Shown here: positions 1-8,507 of the stretch, in pieces | Position numbering within the stretch: the stretch's first letter is position 1 | Layout: each line of letters begins with the position of its first letter | Assembly: GCF_050908845.1 (NCBI RefSeq) | Contig: NZ_CP194171.1 | Location: forward strand, 1,612,001 to 1,676,000 | Direction: 5' to 3' | DNA length: 64,000 nucleotides | Source of the DNA: Marinobacterium_D sp050908845 | Lineage (GTDB): Bacteria > Pseudomonadota > Gammaproteobacteria > Pseudomonadales > Balneatricaceae | Position numbers and translations under genes: made by a program | The notes under the pieces: model-generated | Told to the model about the DNA's origin: nothing | What the model saw: the letters and a program-made list of their open reading frames with translations, nothing else | Database searches by the model: none

Positions 1-311
1 GCCAGGTTCAGACTTTCGGCCAGGCCAACGCCATGTGATCCAGCTGTAGCGCTTCCCGCCTGCAGCAGCTGATCAAGCCCCGGCTGCAGGTAGCAGCCAG
101 GGGCCTGTTCACTCTTCACCGCATCCACCAGCCAGCACTCCTCCTGACCTGACAGATAATCGATCAGAGCGACCCCCGGTCGATCCAGCGCAATCAGTTC
201 CACATCAGGCCTGTCGCCAAGTCTGGCGGACAAACGACTTATCAACTCCCAGCCCAGGCGGTCATCACCACTGGGAGAGCCGATTCCGATAATCCTCAGG
301 CGGGCGTTCAT
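1..311 (-). CDS. [NiFe] hydrogenase maturation protease, partial
   Basis: Endopeptidase of the HycI/HoxW family, which trims the C-terminal tail of the hydrogenase large subunit after nickel insertion. The visible N-terminus has the family signature GIGSPSGDDRLGW (residues 9-21), whose aspartates resemble the acidic metal-binding residues of the family, and further on DRPG and WLVDAV segments as in other members. About 103 residues are present; the gene runs off the left edge of the window, so the C-terminal third is missing. Its ATG overlaps the stop of the large-subunit gene by 4 bp (TCAT at 308-311 on the plus strand), which implies translational coupling in the hydrogenase operon. The start is fixed by this overlap. 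Confidence 0.85.
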   Translation of the reverse strand, partial: MNARLRIIGIGSPSGDDRLGWELISRLSARLGDRPDVELIALDRPGVALIDYLSGQEECWLVDAVKSEQAPGCYLQPGLDQLLQAGSATAGSHGVGLAESLNL

Positions 312-1606
312 CCTCTATCGAGCTTTAAGCGCAGAAAGTGCGTGGCGCATGAGATGCAGGGATCGTAGTTGCGGATCACTTTCTCACAGTGAAGCCTGAG
401 CTCGTTTTCGTCCTGATCCAGTCCGAACGCCTGCAGTGAGTGATGCAGATCCTGCTCGATTCGCGCCTGGTTCTGGCTGGTAGGGGGGACGATACGTGCC
501 GATCGAATCAGTCCTGCGTCATCGGTTTCGTAACGGTGCCAGAGCAGTCCCCGCGGCGCTTCTGTCATACCGTAGCCGATACCCGCTTTGGGCGTTACCT
601 CGGTAAAGGGGCGCTCCGGCAAGCGGTAGCTGCCACTGATCGCCAGCGCCTCCTCAATGGCGATCTCGATCTCCACCGCCCGGGCGAGCATGCTGTGAAA
701 CATGTTGTCGCTGGGAAAGCGCAGCCCCAGGCGTTCAAGCCTTGTTACCAGGGCGGCGGGGAGTTGTGCGGCGTTCAGATTCACCCGTGCCAGCGGGCCG
801 ACCAGATAGGGCTTGTCCTCAAGCAACGACCAGAGCGCGGTGGAGTGGGGGGCATGTTCCTCGCGGAAATGCTGCTCCCATTCTGTCGAGTCGATGTCGA
901 GGCCGGCTGAGCTTACCAGGCGACCGGTGTGGAACGGATACTCGGCCTCATGCTTTAGCGCCACCGAGACAAAGTCGTCGGTCACGTCGGGCATCGGCAG
1001 GGTGGCGCACCAGTCGGTCAGCGCCTGTGCCTGCGGACGCAGAGCCAGCAAGCGTTCATGTAGCCGGGCCATTGCGTCCACGTCCGGCGCATGGTGAAAA
1101 CCGCCCACACGGGCTCCCACTGGATGTACCGAGCGTCCGCCAAACAGCTTGATCAGATCATTACCCAGCGCCTGCAGCGCGAGTCCCCGTTGAGCCTCTT
1201 CCGGGTGTTTTGCCGCCATGCCGATCACGCTGTCGAAGCCCAGGTAGTCGGGCAGGGCCAGCAAGTGGATATGCAGCGCATGACTCTGTATCCATTCGCC
1301 GCAATAAAACAGCCGGCGCATGCGCTGGACCCAGTCGGATGGTGTCAGATCGAAGGCCATTTCGAGCGCCTGCACGGCACTCATCTGATAGGCCACCGGG
1401 CAGATTCCGCAGATACGGGCGACGATATCCGGCACCTCGTGCCAGGCGCGGCCTTCCAGAAATTTTTCGAAATAGCGTGGTGGTTCAAAGATCGACAGCT
1501 GCAGCTGCTCGATCCGGCCCTGCTCGATTTTCAGGGTCAGAGAGCCTTCACCTTCGACCCGGGTCAGCGCGGGCACGTTGATCTGGATGCGGCGCTTATT
1601 TCCCAT
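308..1606 (-). CDS. hydA: [NiFe] hydrogenase group 3b, large (alpha) subunit
   Basis: Catalytic subunit carrying the NiFe(CN)2CO site that splits or forms H2. Four cysteine ligands are visible in the two family motifs: RICGIC near the N-terminus (C66, C69) and DPCISCATH at the C-terminus (C417, C420). Nine residues follow H423 and are expected to be removed by the protease encoded next. The chosen ATG at 1606 gives 432 aa and is preceded by a GAGGATGAGG ribosome site; it overlaps the end of the small-subunit gene by 11 bp. A longer reading from 1636 would add ten residues but has a poorer site. The partner genes (flavin/Fe-S beta and gamma) place it in the cytoplasmic NAD(P)-linked group 3b, also called sulfhydrogenase, which is not a membrane uptake enzyme. 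Confidence 0.9.
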   Translation of the reverse strand: MGNKRRIQINVPALTRVEGEGSLTLKIEQGRIEQLQLSIFEPPRYFEKFLEGRAWHEVPDIVARICGICPVAYQMSAVQALEMAFDLTPSDWVQRMRRLFYCGEWIQSHALHIHLLALPDYLGFDSVIGMAAKHPEEAQRGLALQALGNDLIKLFGGRSVHPVGARVGGFHHAPDVDAMARLHERLLALRPQAQALTDWCATLPMPDVTDDFVSVALKHEAEYPFHTGRLVSSAGLDIDSTEWEQHFREEHAPHSTALWSLLEDKPYLVGPLARVNLNAAQLPAALVTRLERLGLRFPSDNMFHSMLARAVEIEIAIEEALAISGSYRLPERPFTEVTPKAGIGYGMTEAPRGLLWHRYETDDAGLIRSARIVPPTSQNQARIEQDLHHSLQAFGLDQDENELRLHCEKVIRNYDPCISCATHFLRLKLDRG

Positions 1607-2405
1607 CCTCATCCTCCCCGGCAGTGCGTGCGGCAAGGCCCGCCCGGTTGAACGCCTCGCTGGCGCTGTTGATCAGCAGAAAGCGCCGCGCTATCGCTTC
1701 GGGTACCAGCCCCATACCGGCGAAGCGCCGGCTCAGGCTCGCCGTATTGGTGTTCTCTGCGGGACCGTAACAACCATAGCAGTCACGGCCGAAACTCGGG
1801 CAGATTGCACCGCAGCCGGTGCGTGTGACCGGCCCCAGGCAGGGCTTGTCCTCGGTGACCATGACGCAGACCTTTTGCTGGCGCTTGCACTCCAGGCACA
1901 GCTTTTCGGAATCGTCGAAGGGCGGCACACCGAACAGCAGCGAGTTGATGGTGGCCACCAGCTGGCGGCTGTTGATCGGGCAGCCCCAGAGCTCATAGTC
2001 CACCCGGACTTCAGAGGCGATGGGCCGTGCATGTGTGAGGGTATCGATAAACTCCGGCCGGGCGTAGATCGCGTCGCGCCACTCATCGTGCTTGTCATCC
2101 AGGTTACGCAGCGCCTGCAGTCCGCCGGCGGTGGCACAGGCGCCGATGCTGATCAGGTAGCGGCAGTTGTCGCGAACCTGATGAATCCGCTTCACCTCGT
2201 CGGGTGTGGACAGGCTGCCCTCGACAAAGGCGATATCCACCGGCGTGTCGGGATCGTCCAGTCCCGCTTCAAGAAAGTGGGTCAGTTTGACTCTTTGTGT
2301 CAGCGTCAGCAGATCACCGCCCAGATTCAGAAACGCCAGTTGGCAGCCGTCGCAGGAGCTGAATTTATGCACCGCAATGCGGGGATTTTCGTCAAAGGGT
2401 TTCAT
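1596..2405 (-). CDS. hydD: [NiFe] hydrogenase group 3b, small (delta) subunit
   Basis: Electron-transfer subunit that carries iron-sulfur clusters beside the NiFe site. It has the proximal-cluster motif SSCDGCQLAFLNLGG (C18, C21), a later cysteine in IGACAT (C90), and a cysteine-rich C-terminal half with CLECKRQQKVC, KPCLGPVTRTGCGAIC and CYGCYG, as in soluble group 3 small subunits. No Tat signal is present, fitting a cytoplasmic enzyme. The start at 2405 (MKPFDENPRIAVHKF) overlaps the gamma-subunit stop by one base (TAATG); the open frame continues upstream but only as antisense of no merit. Length is 269 aa, normal for this family. It is co-transcribed between gamma and alpha. Confidence 0.9.
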   Translation of the reverse strand: MKPFDENPRIAVHKFSSCDGCQLAFLNLGGDLLTLTQRVKLTHFLEAGLDDPDTPVDIAFVEGSLSTPDEVKRIHQVRDNCRYLISIGACATAGGLQALRNLDDKHDEWRDAIYARPEFIDTLTHARPIASEVRVDYELWGCPINSRQLVATINSLLFGVPPFDDSEKLCLECKRQQKVCVMVTEDKPCLGPVTRTGCGAICPSFGRDCYGCYGPAENTNTASLSRRFAGMGLVPEAIARRFLLINSASEAFNRAGLAARTAGEDEDGK

Positions 2406-3253
2406 TAAAATCCCCTTGTTCCGAGCAGGTCGCGCACCCGCGGGTAGTTGAAGACCGGACCGTCGCGACAGATAAAGGCGGCGCCGAACTGGCAGTGGCC
2501 GCAGTGACCGACGGCGCACTGCATGTTGCGCTCCATGCTGAGCCATATCCGGTCTGCATCCAGGCCCAGCTCGATCAGTCGCTCCGCTGAGGCCCGCATC
2601 ATCGGCTCGGGACCGCACAGAAAAGCGATGGAGCGCTCCGGTTGCAGCTTCAGTTTATCCAGCAGGCCGGTGACCATGCCGGTGTGCCATTGCCAGCGGC
2701 TATCCGCCTGGTCCGCGGCCAGTAAAACCTGGGTGTCCGGCTGTTCCGACCAGTGTTCGTACTGTTCGCGCCAGATCAGATCATCGGCATGTTTAACCCC
2801 CTGTACCACCGAGATATGGCCGTAGTACTCACGCTGGCGCATCAGGTCATGGACCACGGATACCGCCGGGGCGCAGCCCAGCCCGCCGGTGATGATATGC
2901 AGATCCTGGCCGCGGGCACGCTGCATCGGCCAGCCCTGACCGTAGGGGCCGCGCAGCCCAAGCCGGTCACCGGGCTGAAGCCTGACCAGTGCCCGGGTGA
3001 CCCGGCCCACGGCGCGGATGGTGTGATCGAGCAGCAGTGTCTGGTCGAGAAACCCCTGGGGACCGGATTTGATCGAGATCGGCACCTCGCCCACACCGTA
3101 CAGGTAGAGCATGTTGAATTGTCCCGGCGCGCAGTAAAAACGGTGGCGTGCATCAGCGTCGGTCAGGCGCAGACGCAGGGTGACAATGGTGGGCGTTTCC
3201 TGGATCCGCTCCACCACTTCCGCTTCCATTGGCAGATAGGGGTTCACGGTCAT
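2405..3253 (-). CDS. hydG: Hydrogenase group 3b FAD/NAD(P)-binding (gamma) subunit
   Basis: Flavoprotein that moves electrons between NAD(P)H and the Fe-S chain of the hydrogenase. It resembles PyrK-type electron-transfer subunits: an N-terminal FAD-binding barrel (residues about 5-105, with APGQFNMLYL and VPISIKS), an NAD(P)-binding domain (GGLGCAPAVS near 115, FLCGPEPMM near 210), and a C-terminal [2Fe-2S] loop with cysteines in QCAVGHCGHCQFGAAFICRD. 282 aa, full length. Its ATG overlaps the beta-subunit stop by 4 bp and its stop overlaps the delta-subunit start by 1 bp. The cofactor preference, NADP or NAD, cannot be read from the sequence. Confidence 0.9.
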   Translation of the reverse strand: MTVNPYLPMEAEVVERIQETPTIVTLRLRLTDADARHRFYCAPGQFNMLYLYGVGEVPISIKSGPQGFLDQTLLLDHTIRAVGRVTRALVRLQPGDRLGLRGPYGQGWPMQRARGQDLHIITGGLGCAPAVSVVHDLMRQREYYGHISVVQGVKHADDLIWREQYEHWSEQPDTQVLLAADQADSRWQWHTGMVTGLLDKLKLQPERSIAFLCGPEPMMRASAERLIELGLDADRIWLSMERNMQCAVGHCGHCQFGAAFICRDGPVFNYPRVRDLLGTRGF

Positions 3254-4359
3254 GGCTGCTTAGCCTCGGCACTACAGATCGCCGCCAGCTCCTCGGTGGG
3301 ATCGATTCCCACCGGGCACCAGGCGATGCAGCGTCCGCAGCCGACACAGCCGCTGCGGCCGTATTGTTCATGCCAGCTGCCAAATTTGTGCGTCAGCCAC
3401 TGGCGGTACCTTTGCGAGGTTTCCTGGCGCAGCGTAATACCGTGGAGGTAGCTGTGCCCCGGGGTAAAGCAGGAGTCCCACTGGCGCTCGTGGGCTGTTT
3501 TCAACCCCGAAATATCCGGCACGTCATTTTCACTGTGGCAGAAACAGGTCGGGCAGACCTGGGTGCAGTTGCCGCAGCTGAGGCAGCGTTCGGCGACCTC
3601 CTGCCAGCGCGGGTGCTCCAGGTTGTTGAACAGGTTCTGCTGCAGATCCCCTTCGGGTAACTGTCGGGATTGCAGCCCGGCGGCATCAATCACCTCATCC
3701 CGTGCTTTGGCATACTGCGTCGCATCGCCCTGGTCGACATCCAGCCGGTGCAGCAGTGTTTCGCCTTTCAGACTGCCGGAGGTGACAAAGTAGCCGGTGT
3801 CGGTTTCGTACAGCGACAGGTCGAAACCCTCTGTGGCCTCGGGGCCGTCGCCGGTTGCCGCGCAGAAGCAGGTAGCGGCCGGATGGGTACAGTGCACCGC
3901 CACCAGGAACAGGCGCCGGCGCCGGGCGCTGAAGTACGGGTCGCTCTGGGCACCCTGAAAGTGCTGCTCCTGCAGTCGCAGCGCGGACAGATCACAGGCA
4001 CGTACACCAATGACGGCCAGCGGCTCGGTTTCAGTGGGGGCTTCGTGAAAGCGCAGTTCGCCGTTTGCGGTGACTTCTGAAACCCAGAGCGTCTCGCGCG
4101 GCGCAAAGGTCTGGGGTTTCAGTGCCTGGGGGCCGTTGGCCCAGCTGAAATGGCGAGGTGAGTCGGTTTGCTGCAGGCGATAGTGACCCGGCGCCTGGGT
4201 TTGCTCTATACCGCTTGGGAGTGAGTCGATGTGCTCGATGGTCTGAAACAGCAGGGCGCCATCCTTGATCTGGGGTGCCACGCAGCGGAAACCGTCCCGC
4301 GTCAGCTCTTCCAGCAAGCTCTGAAACCGCTCCATCGGCAGGAAACCCGGTGTTTCCAT
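3250..4359 (-). CDS. hydB: Hydrogenase group 3b iron-sulfur (beta) subunit
   Basis: First gene of the hydrogenase operon. 369 aa with two C-terminal [4Fe-4S] ferredoxin motifs: CLSCGNCTQVCPTC (about residues 255-270) and GCVGCGRCIAWCP (about 338-352). The N-terminal 230 residues form the conserved domain of sulfite-reductase/hydrogenase beta subunits and contain GVRACDLSALRLQ. Its role is electron relay between the gamma flavoprotein and the NiFe heterodimer, with polysulfide or sulfur reduction known for some members. Upstream (4360-4560) lies an AT-rich leader with GAGTGAGTT as ribosome site and room for a promoter; I could not identify a specific operator there. Confidence 0.88.
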   Translation of the reverse strand: METPGFLPMERFQSLLEELTRDGFRCVAPQIKDGALLFQTIEHIDSLPSGIEQTQAPGHYRLQQTDSPRHFSWANGPQALKPQTFAPRETLWVSEVTANGELRFHEAPTETEPLAVIGVRACDLSALRLQEQHFQGAQSDPYFSARRRRLFLVAVHCTHPAATCFCAATGDGPEATEGFDLSLYETDTGYFVTSGSLKGETLLHRLDVDQGDATQYAKARDEVIDAAGLQSRQLPEGDLQQNLFNNLEHPRWQEVAERCLSCGNCTQVCPTCFCHSENDVPDISGLKTAHERQWDSCFTPGHSYLHGITLRQETSQRYRQWLTHKFGSWHEQYGRSGCVGCGRCIAWCPVGIDPTEELAAICSAEAKQP

Positions 4360-4560
4360 CGCAACTCACTCCTGGGTGTTAGTGTTTTTATTATTACAGT
4401 TACTTGAGAATCTGCAGCGGAAATCGGCAATAGATTATTCCCACATAAAATAGAAGGTTGTGCGCGTCACGACAAGTTGGAGTCTTGCCGCGGGTTGGGG
4501 CCGTTGCTAATATTTTTTTGCCCACTTTGACTTGGTTTACTCCCGGGTCTTCCACATATT

Positions 4561-4636
4561 GCCGTTGTAGCTCAGCTGGTAGAGCAGCTCACTCGTAATG
4601 AGCAGGTCGGAGGTTCGAGTCCTCTTAACGGCACCA
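4561..4636 (+). tRNA. tRNA-Thr (anticodon CGT)
   Basis: A complete 76-nt cloverleaf. Acceptor GCCGTTG pairs with TAACGGC (one G-T pair), D-arm GCTC/GAGC, anticodon stem GCTCA/TGAGC around loop CTCGTAA giving anticodon CGT (reads ACG, threonine), T-arm with TTCGAGT. The CCA end is encoded (4634-4636). It stands alone between the divergent hydrogenase operon and the catabolic cluster. No integrase or att-like repeat is visible beside it. Confidence 0.95.
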
Positions 4637-4810
4637 TCTGGCTTAACCTCTGCCGCTCATCTTTGTGTTATCCAGGCAATATCAAGCTGGTTAGTAACTG
4701 CAATCCACTGAGCTCGTCGCTTCTCGAGGTATTTGCGATACCGATATATGTCATCCGGTCAAACGATTTTTACGATGTCAGCGCTCCGAGTAGCCTGTGA
4801 AAGTCGCAAA

Positions 4811-4832
4811 GTCACCCGACCTTCAGGGTGAC
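4811..4832. terminator. Hairpin after tRNA-Thr, before the catabolic cluster
   Basis: Inverted repeat GTCACCC / GGGTGAC (4811-4817 and 4826-4832) with an 8-nt loop, followed by CGTTTAG. It could end the tRNA transcript or lie in the leader of the hydrolase gene starting at 4863. The T-run is poor, so the assignment is weak. Confidence 0.35.
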
Positions 4833-4862
4833 GTTTAGATAATAGCTATCGGGGTAGTTGCG

Positions 4863-6020
4863 GTGTTCAAATACTTTCCAACCAATTATGTCTGGAACCT
4901 GTCGGTCGATCTGTCGATCGAGATGGGCGCCAGAATCGGTGAAATCGAAGAGATGTGCGGGCCGCTTCAGGAGGCCGCCAAGCAGCAGGATGCCGAGGGT
5001 ACACGGGCATTCCGTGAAAGCTGGGAGAAGATGGCGGACAAGCTGTGTGAGCTTGCCAAAGAGGATGAAGAGCGCGGCCGGATGATCTCCGCCGGTGACA
5101 AGTACAAGCGCGCTTCCAACTACTACATCACGGCCGAACGTCTGCAGGGGCATGGCTCCGAAGGTCGCGAAGCACTCTACCAGCGTTTCCTGGACTCGTT
5201 TTTGCGCGGGATCGACCTGGCAAAAGATAACTGTGTCCGTGTCGAGATCCCCTACGGTGATTCCTTCCTGACCGGCCTTTATGTCCGCGCCGAAGGCGTC
5301 GAAGGCGAGGCGCCGCTGCTGGTGCAGGTCAACGGCCTGGATTCCACCAAAGAGATGAAGTACTTCGTTGGCATGCCCGGCTGGCTTGCCAAGCGTGGTG
5401 TGTCCTCTCTGGTTATCGATCAGCCGGGCACCGGCGAGGCGCTGCGTCTGCAGGGGCTGAAAGCGATCTACAACGCTGAGCACTGGGCTTCCAAGGTGGT
5501 GGACTGGCTGGAGCAGCATCCTGAGGTGGATGCCAAGCGGATCGGCATGGAAGGCGTCTCTCTCGGCGGTTATTTCTGTCCCCGTGCGGTGGCTTATGAG
5601 CCGCGCTTTGCCTGCGGTGTTGTCTGGGGTGCGAACCACGACTGGCGCGCGGTGCAGAAGGCCCGCCTGAAACGCGAGGGTGATTTCCCGGTGCCGCATT
5701 ACTGGGAGCACGTCTGCTGGGTCTGGGGCGCCAAGGATGTCGATGAGTTTATGCAGATCGCCGAGAAGGTCCATCTGGATGGCGTTGTCGAGAACATCAA
5801 GGTGCCATTCCTGGTGACTCACGGCGAGAAGGACTCACAGATTCCGCTGGAATATGCCAAGCGCACCTACGAGCAGCTGGTTAACAGCCCGGATCGTGAG
5901 TTGAAGATTTTCACCAAGCGGGAAGGCGGGATTCAGCATGGCAGCTTCGATAACTCCGCCAACAGCGGCGCATATATCGTAGACTGGGTCGCCGAAAAGC
6001 TGGGTGGCCACACCTCATAA
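4863..6020 (+). CDS. Alpha/beta hydrolase, DHPON-hydrolase-like C-C bond hydrolase
   Basis: 385 aa, with a helical N-terminal region (1-120) and an alpha/beta-hydrolase domain (about 120-380). The nucleophile elbow GVSLGG puts the serine at 233; the likely acid is D324 in HGEKDSQIP and the histidine H359 in GIQHGS, so the triad is complete. Overall layout matches 2,6-dihydroxypseudooxynicotine hydrolase and related FrsA-like hydrolases, which cleave C-C bonds next to a ring or ketone. It starts with GTG; a GGGG ribosome site lies about 8 nt upstream. It is the first gene of a long co-directional cluster of aromatic-degradation genes, so a ring-side-chain or ring-fission product is a likely substrate. 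The exact substrate cannot be read. Confidence 0.8.
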   Translation: MFKYFPTNYVWNLSVDLSIEMGARIGEIEEMCGPLQEAAKQQDAEGTRAFRESWEKMADKLCELAKEDEERGRMISAGDKYKRASNYYITAERLQGHGSEGREALYQRFLDSFLRGIDLAKDNCVRVEIPYGDSFLTGLYVRAEGVEGEAPLLVQVNGLDSTKEMKYFVGMPGWLAKRGVSSLVIDQPGTGEALRLQGLKAIYNAEHWASKVVDWLEQHPEVDAKRIGMEGVSLGGYFCPRAVAYEPRFACGVVWGANHDWRAVQKARLKREGDFPVPHYWEHVCWVWGAKDVDEFMQIAEKVHLDGVVENIKVPFLVTHGEKDSQIPLEYAKRTYEQLVNSPDRELKIFTKREGGIQHGSFDNSANSGAYIVDWVAEKLGGHTS

Positions 6021-6065
6021 GCCTTGTCCACATACAGCGCTTAACAAGAATAAAGAGGATCAAGC

Positions 6066-6992
6066 ATGAATATTATAGGACCGGACGCGCTGCTCTTCGG
6101 GGTCGATGACCTGGAAGCCTGCACCCAGTACCTGACAGATTATGGCCTGACCCCGGTCGGCGATGGCCGCTTTGAAGCGATGGATGGCACCGCCATCCTG
6201 ATCGCGCCCAAAGAGGATGCCAGCCTGCCAGCCGATATGGGCAACGGCTGCCAGCTGCGCAAAACCATCTATGGCGTTGCTGATGAGGCAACCCTTAATG
6301 CCGTGGCTGAAGAGCTGGGCAAGGACCGAGAGGTTCGTCGTCTGGATGATGGTTCTATCGAGTCCGTGGACGATATGGGCTTTACTCTTGGCTTCCAGCT
6401 GACTATTCGACGCGCTTATGAAGCGCCTGCGGAAGTGGTTCACTCACCGGGTAGCGGCGCGCCCACGCGCCAGTTGAATGAACTTGGCGTTGATCCCAAC
6501 GTCAAGATTACTCCGCGTTCCCTGTCACACCTGGTTTACTTTGTGCCGGATGGCGCCAAGGCCGAAGCCTTCTACCGTGATCGCCTTGGCTTCCGCGTCA
6601 CCGACCGTCTGGTTGGTGCAGGTCCATTTATGCAGCCGGCCGGCACCCGGGATCACCACACCCTGTTCATGATCGAAGCGCCTGAGTTCATGCGCGGTCT
6701 GGAGCACTTTACCTTCCACTTCGGTGGCCCCACCGAGGTGATGCTCGCCGGCAGCCGCATGGTCGAAAAAGGCTACCAGTCGTTCTGGGGGCCGGGCCGT
6801 CACCAGATGGGCTCCAACTGGTTCTGGTATTTCAACAGCCCGTTCGGTGCCCGCATGGAGATGGACGCGGATATGGATCTGCACGATGAGGAGTGGGTGG
6901 CCCGCGAAATTCCGATCAGCGCGGAAATCTCCCAGGCATTCCTGTTCCAGTATCGCGAGAAGTGGATCCCGGGGCCGGGCGGAGGCAAGTAA
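6066..6992 (+). CDS. VOC-family protein, extradiol-dioxygenase-like
   Basis: 308 aa with two vicinal-oxygen-chelate modules (about 1-115 and 150-290), the arrangement of type I extradiol ring-cleavage dioxygenases. Likely Fe(II) ligands in the second module are H155 (SLSHLVYF), H214 or H218 (LEHFTFHFG) and E265 (ARMEMDAD), so the 2-His-1-carboxylate set appears complete. It would open a catechol-type ring next to a hydroxyl. Good ribosome site AGAGGA upstream; the Rieske ferredoxin gene begins 1 bp after its stop. The neighbouring hydrolases and FAD monooxygenase support a ring-degradation role. A non-dioxygenase VOC function remains possible. Confidence 0.78.
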   Translation: MNIIGPDALLFGVDDLEACTQYLTDYGLTPVGDGRFEAMDGTAILIAPKEDASLPADMGNGCQLRKTIYGVADEATLNAVAEELGKDREVRRLDDGSIESVDDMGFTLGFQLTIRRAYEAPAEVVHSPGSGAPTRQLNELGVDPNVKITPRSLSHLVYFVPDGAKAEAFYRDRLGFRVTDRLVGAGPFMQPAGTRDHHTLFMIEAPEFMRGLEHFTFHFGGPTEVMLAGSRMVEKGYQSFWGPGRHQMGSNWFWYFNSPFGARMEMDADMDLHDEEWVAREIPISAEISQAFLFQYREKWIPGPGGGK

Positions 6993-6993
6993 G

Positions 6994-7338
6994 TTGTCCT
7001 CCAGCCGACAGCGGTTGTGTGCCGTCGGTGAGCTGCCGGAAGGGGAGTCGAGAGGCTTCGATCTGGATGGGGACGGTCAGGACGAGCTGTTTGTGGTCAA
7101 TCGCGCAGGTACTTTGTACGGTTACCGCAACAGCTGCCCCCACCAGCCCGGCGCTCCCATGGCCTGGCGCAGGCACGCCTACCTCAATAAAGAGAGTTCG
7201 CTGATCGTCTGCTTTGCCCACGGCGCGCAATTCGATATTGAATCCGGTCTCTGCATCGACGGGCCCTGTCAGGGCGATTCCCTGACCGCCGTGCCCCTGT
7301 CGCAGGACCCGGATGGAAACGTCTACCTGACCGAGTAA
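6994..7338 (+). CDS. Rieske [2Fe-2S] ferredoxin
   Basis: 114 aa small Rieske protein. Cluster ligands are in SCPHQPGAP and VCFAHGAQFD, i.e. C-x-H and C-x2-H. It has no catalytic iron domain, so it is an electron carrier for an oxygenase. The best start is TTG at 6994, 8 nt after a GGAGG site and 1 bp after the VOC stop; an ATG reading from 6847 lies inside the VOC gene and is not credible. The only Rieske oxygenase in the window that could use it is the VanA-like one at 30572-31609, far away; a partner outside the window is equally possible. Confidence 0.85.
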   Translation: MSSSRQRLCAVGELPEGESRGFDLDGDGQDELFVVNRAGTLYGYRNSCPHQPGAPMAWRRHAYLNKESSLIVCFAHGAQFDIESGLCIDGPCQGDSLTAVPLSQDPDGNVYLTE

Positions 7339-7364
7339 AAGATAAAAACAACAGGAGTGTCATC

Positions 7365-8498
7365 ATGGCAGCGGGTTTGAACAAGGTCCTCATCATCGGG
7401 GGCGGATTTTCCGGCATGTCGGCGGCGATCTCTTTTCGCAAGGCCGGTGTTGAGGTCGATCTGGTAGAGATCGACGAAAAATGGCGCCCCGAAGGCGCAG
7501 GTATTTCCATTAACGGGCCCTCGCTGCGTGCGCTTGACGAACTGGGCGTCTATGAGCAGTTCAAGGAACATGGCTACGTCAGCGAAAACTTCGATGTTTT
7601 CGCGGCCACCGGTGAGTTCGTCGTTCAGCTGCCTACACGCCCGCCGGTACATGAGCGTGAGCTGCCAGGCGGTGGCGGTATTCTGCGCCCTGCACTGGCA
7701 AAAATTCTGGCGGATAAGTGTGTAGAAGTCGGTACTAACGTACGCCTGGGGCTCAGCTACAGCGAAATTACCCAGACCGGCACTGGCGCCCGGGTTCAGT
7801 TTACCGATGGCAGCGAGGGTGAATACGATCTGGTGGTCGCCGCCGATGGCGTGCACTCCAGCGTGCGTAAAACTTACTTCCCCGATGCGCCCCAGCCCAA
7901 GCCGATTCACCAGAGTGTCTGGCGCGCCGTGCTGCCGCGACCGGCAGATGTAGTGCGTCCGCGCATGTGGATGGGCCGCACCAAGGTTGGGGTTAACCCG
8001 ATCTCCGAGACCCAGATGTACATGTTCCTAACCGAAGATCGTGCCATCGATGATCGTGTGGAACCGGAAAACCAGGCCGAAGTGCTGGCAGGTCTGGTGC
8101 GCGAATTCCCGGCGCCGATGCTGCAGGAACTGGCCAATGAGCTGGATAAGCCAGAGGCGAACGTGGACTACCGCCCGCTGGCCAACCTGCTGGTGCCGCT
8201 GCCCTGGCACACCGGTCGGATCGTCATGATCGGCGATGCCGCCCACGCCACCACTCCACATCTGGCTTCCGGTGCTGGCATAGGTATCGAGAGCGCCATG
8301 GTACTGGCCGAAGAGCTGGACAAAAATGCCGATATCGAAGCGGGTCTGAAGGCGTTCGAAGCGCGTCGCTGGGAGCGTTGCCGTATGGTGATCGAGAACT
8401 CCGCGGCCCTGTGCGAGATCGAGAAGAGCGGCGGCAGCCGCGACGAGCATGCGAGCATCATGCGTGAGTCGATGGCTACGCTGGCGCAACCGATCTGA
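7365..8498 (+). CDS. FAD-dependent aromatic monooxygenase (hydroxylase)
   Basis: 377 aa, class A flavoprotein monooxygenase of the salicylate / 3-hydroxybenzoate hydroxylase type. Seen motifs: dinucleotide-binding IIGGGFSGMSAA (G12-G17), the DG motif VVAADGVHSSVR near residue 158, and the GD motif GDAAHATTPHLASGAG near 290. It would hydroxylate an aromatic ring with NAD(P)H and O2, giving a substrate for ring cleavage. Ribosome site ACAGGAG sits before the ATG. It follows the Rieske ferredoxin by 26 bp and is followed by a 94-bp gap with two hairpins. Substrate unknown. Confidence 0.85.
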   Translation: MAAGLNKVLIIGGGFSGMSAAISFRKAGVEVDLVEIDEKWRPEGAGISINGPSLRALDELGVYEQFKEHGYVSENFDVFAATGEFVVQLPTRPPVHERELPGGGGILRPALAKILADKCVEVGTNVRLGLSYSEITQTGTGARVQFTDGSEGEYDLVVAADGVHSSVRKTYFPDAPQPKPIHQSVWRAVLPRPADVVRPRMWMGRTKVGVNPISETQMYMFLTEDRAIDDRVEPENQAEVLAGLVREFPAPMLQELANELDKPEANVDYRPLANLLVPLPWHTGRIVMIGDAAHATTPHLASGAGIGIESAMVLAEELDKNADIEAGLKAFEARRWERCRMVIENSAALCEIEKSGGSRDEHASIMRESMATLAQPI

Positions 8499-8507
8499 CG
8501 CCATCCG

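Noticed and set aside
4561..4636. tRNA-Thr as an integration site for a genomic island
   Set aside because: No integrase gene nearby and no repeat of the tRNA 3' end was seen within the window.
4812..5822. 336-codon minus-strand frame opposite the alpha/beta hydrolase
   Set aside because: The plus strand encodes a complete hydrolase with an intact triad; the antisense product resembles nothing.
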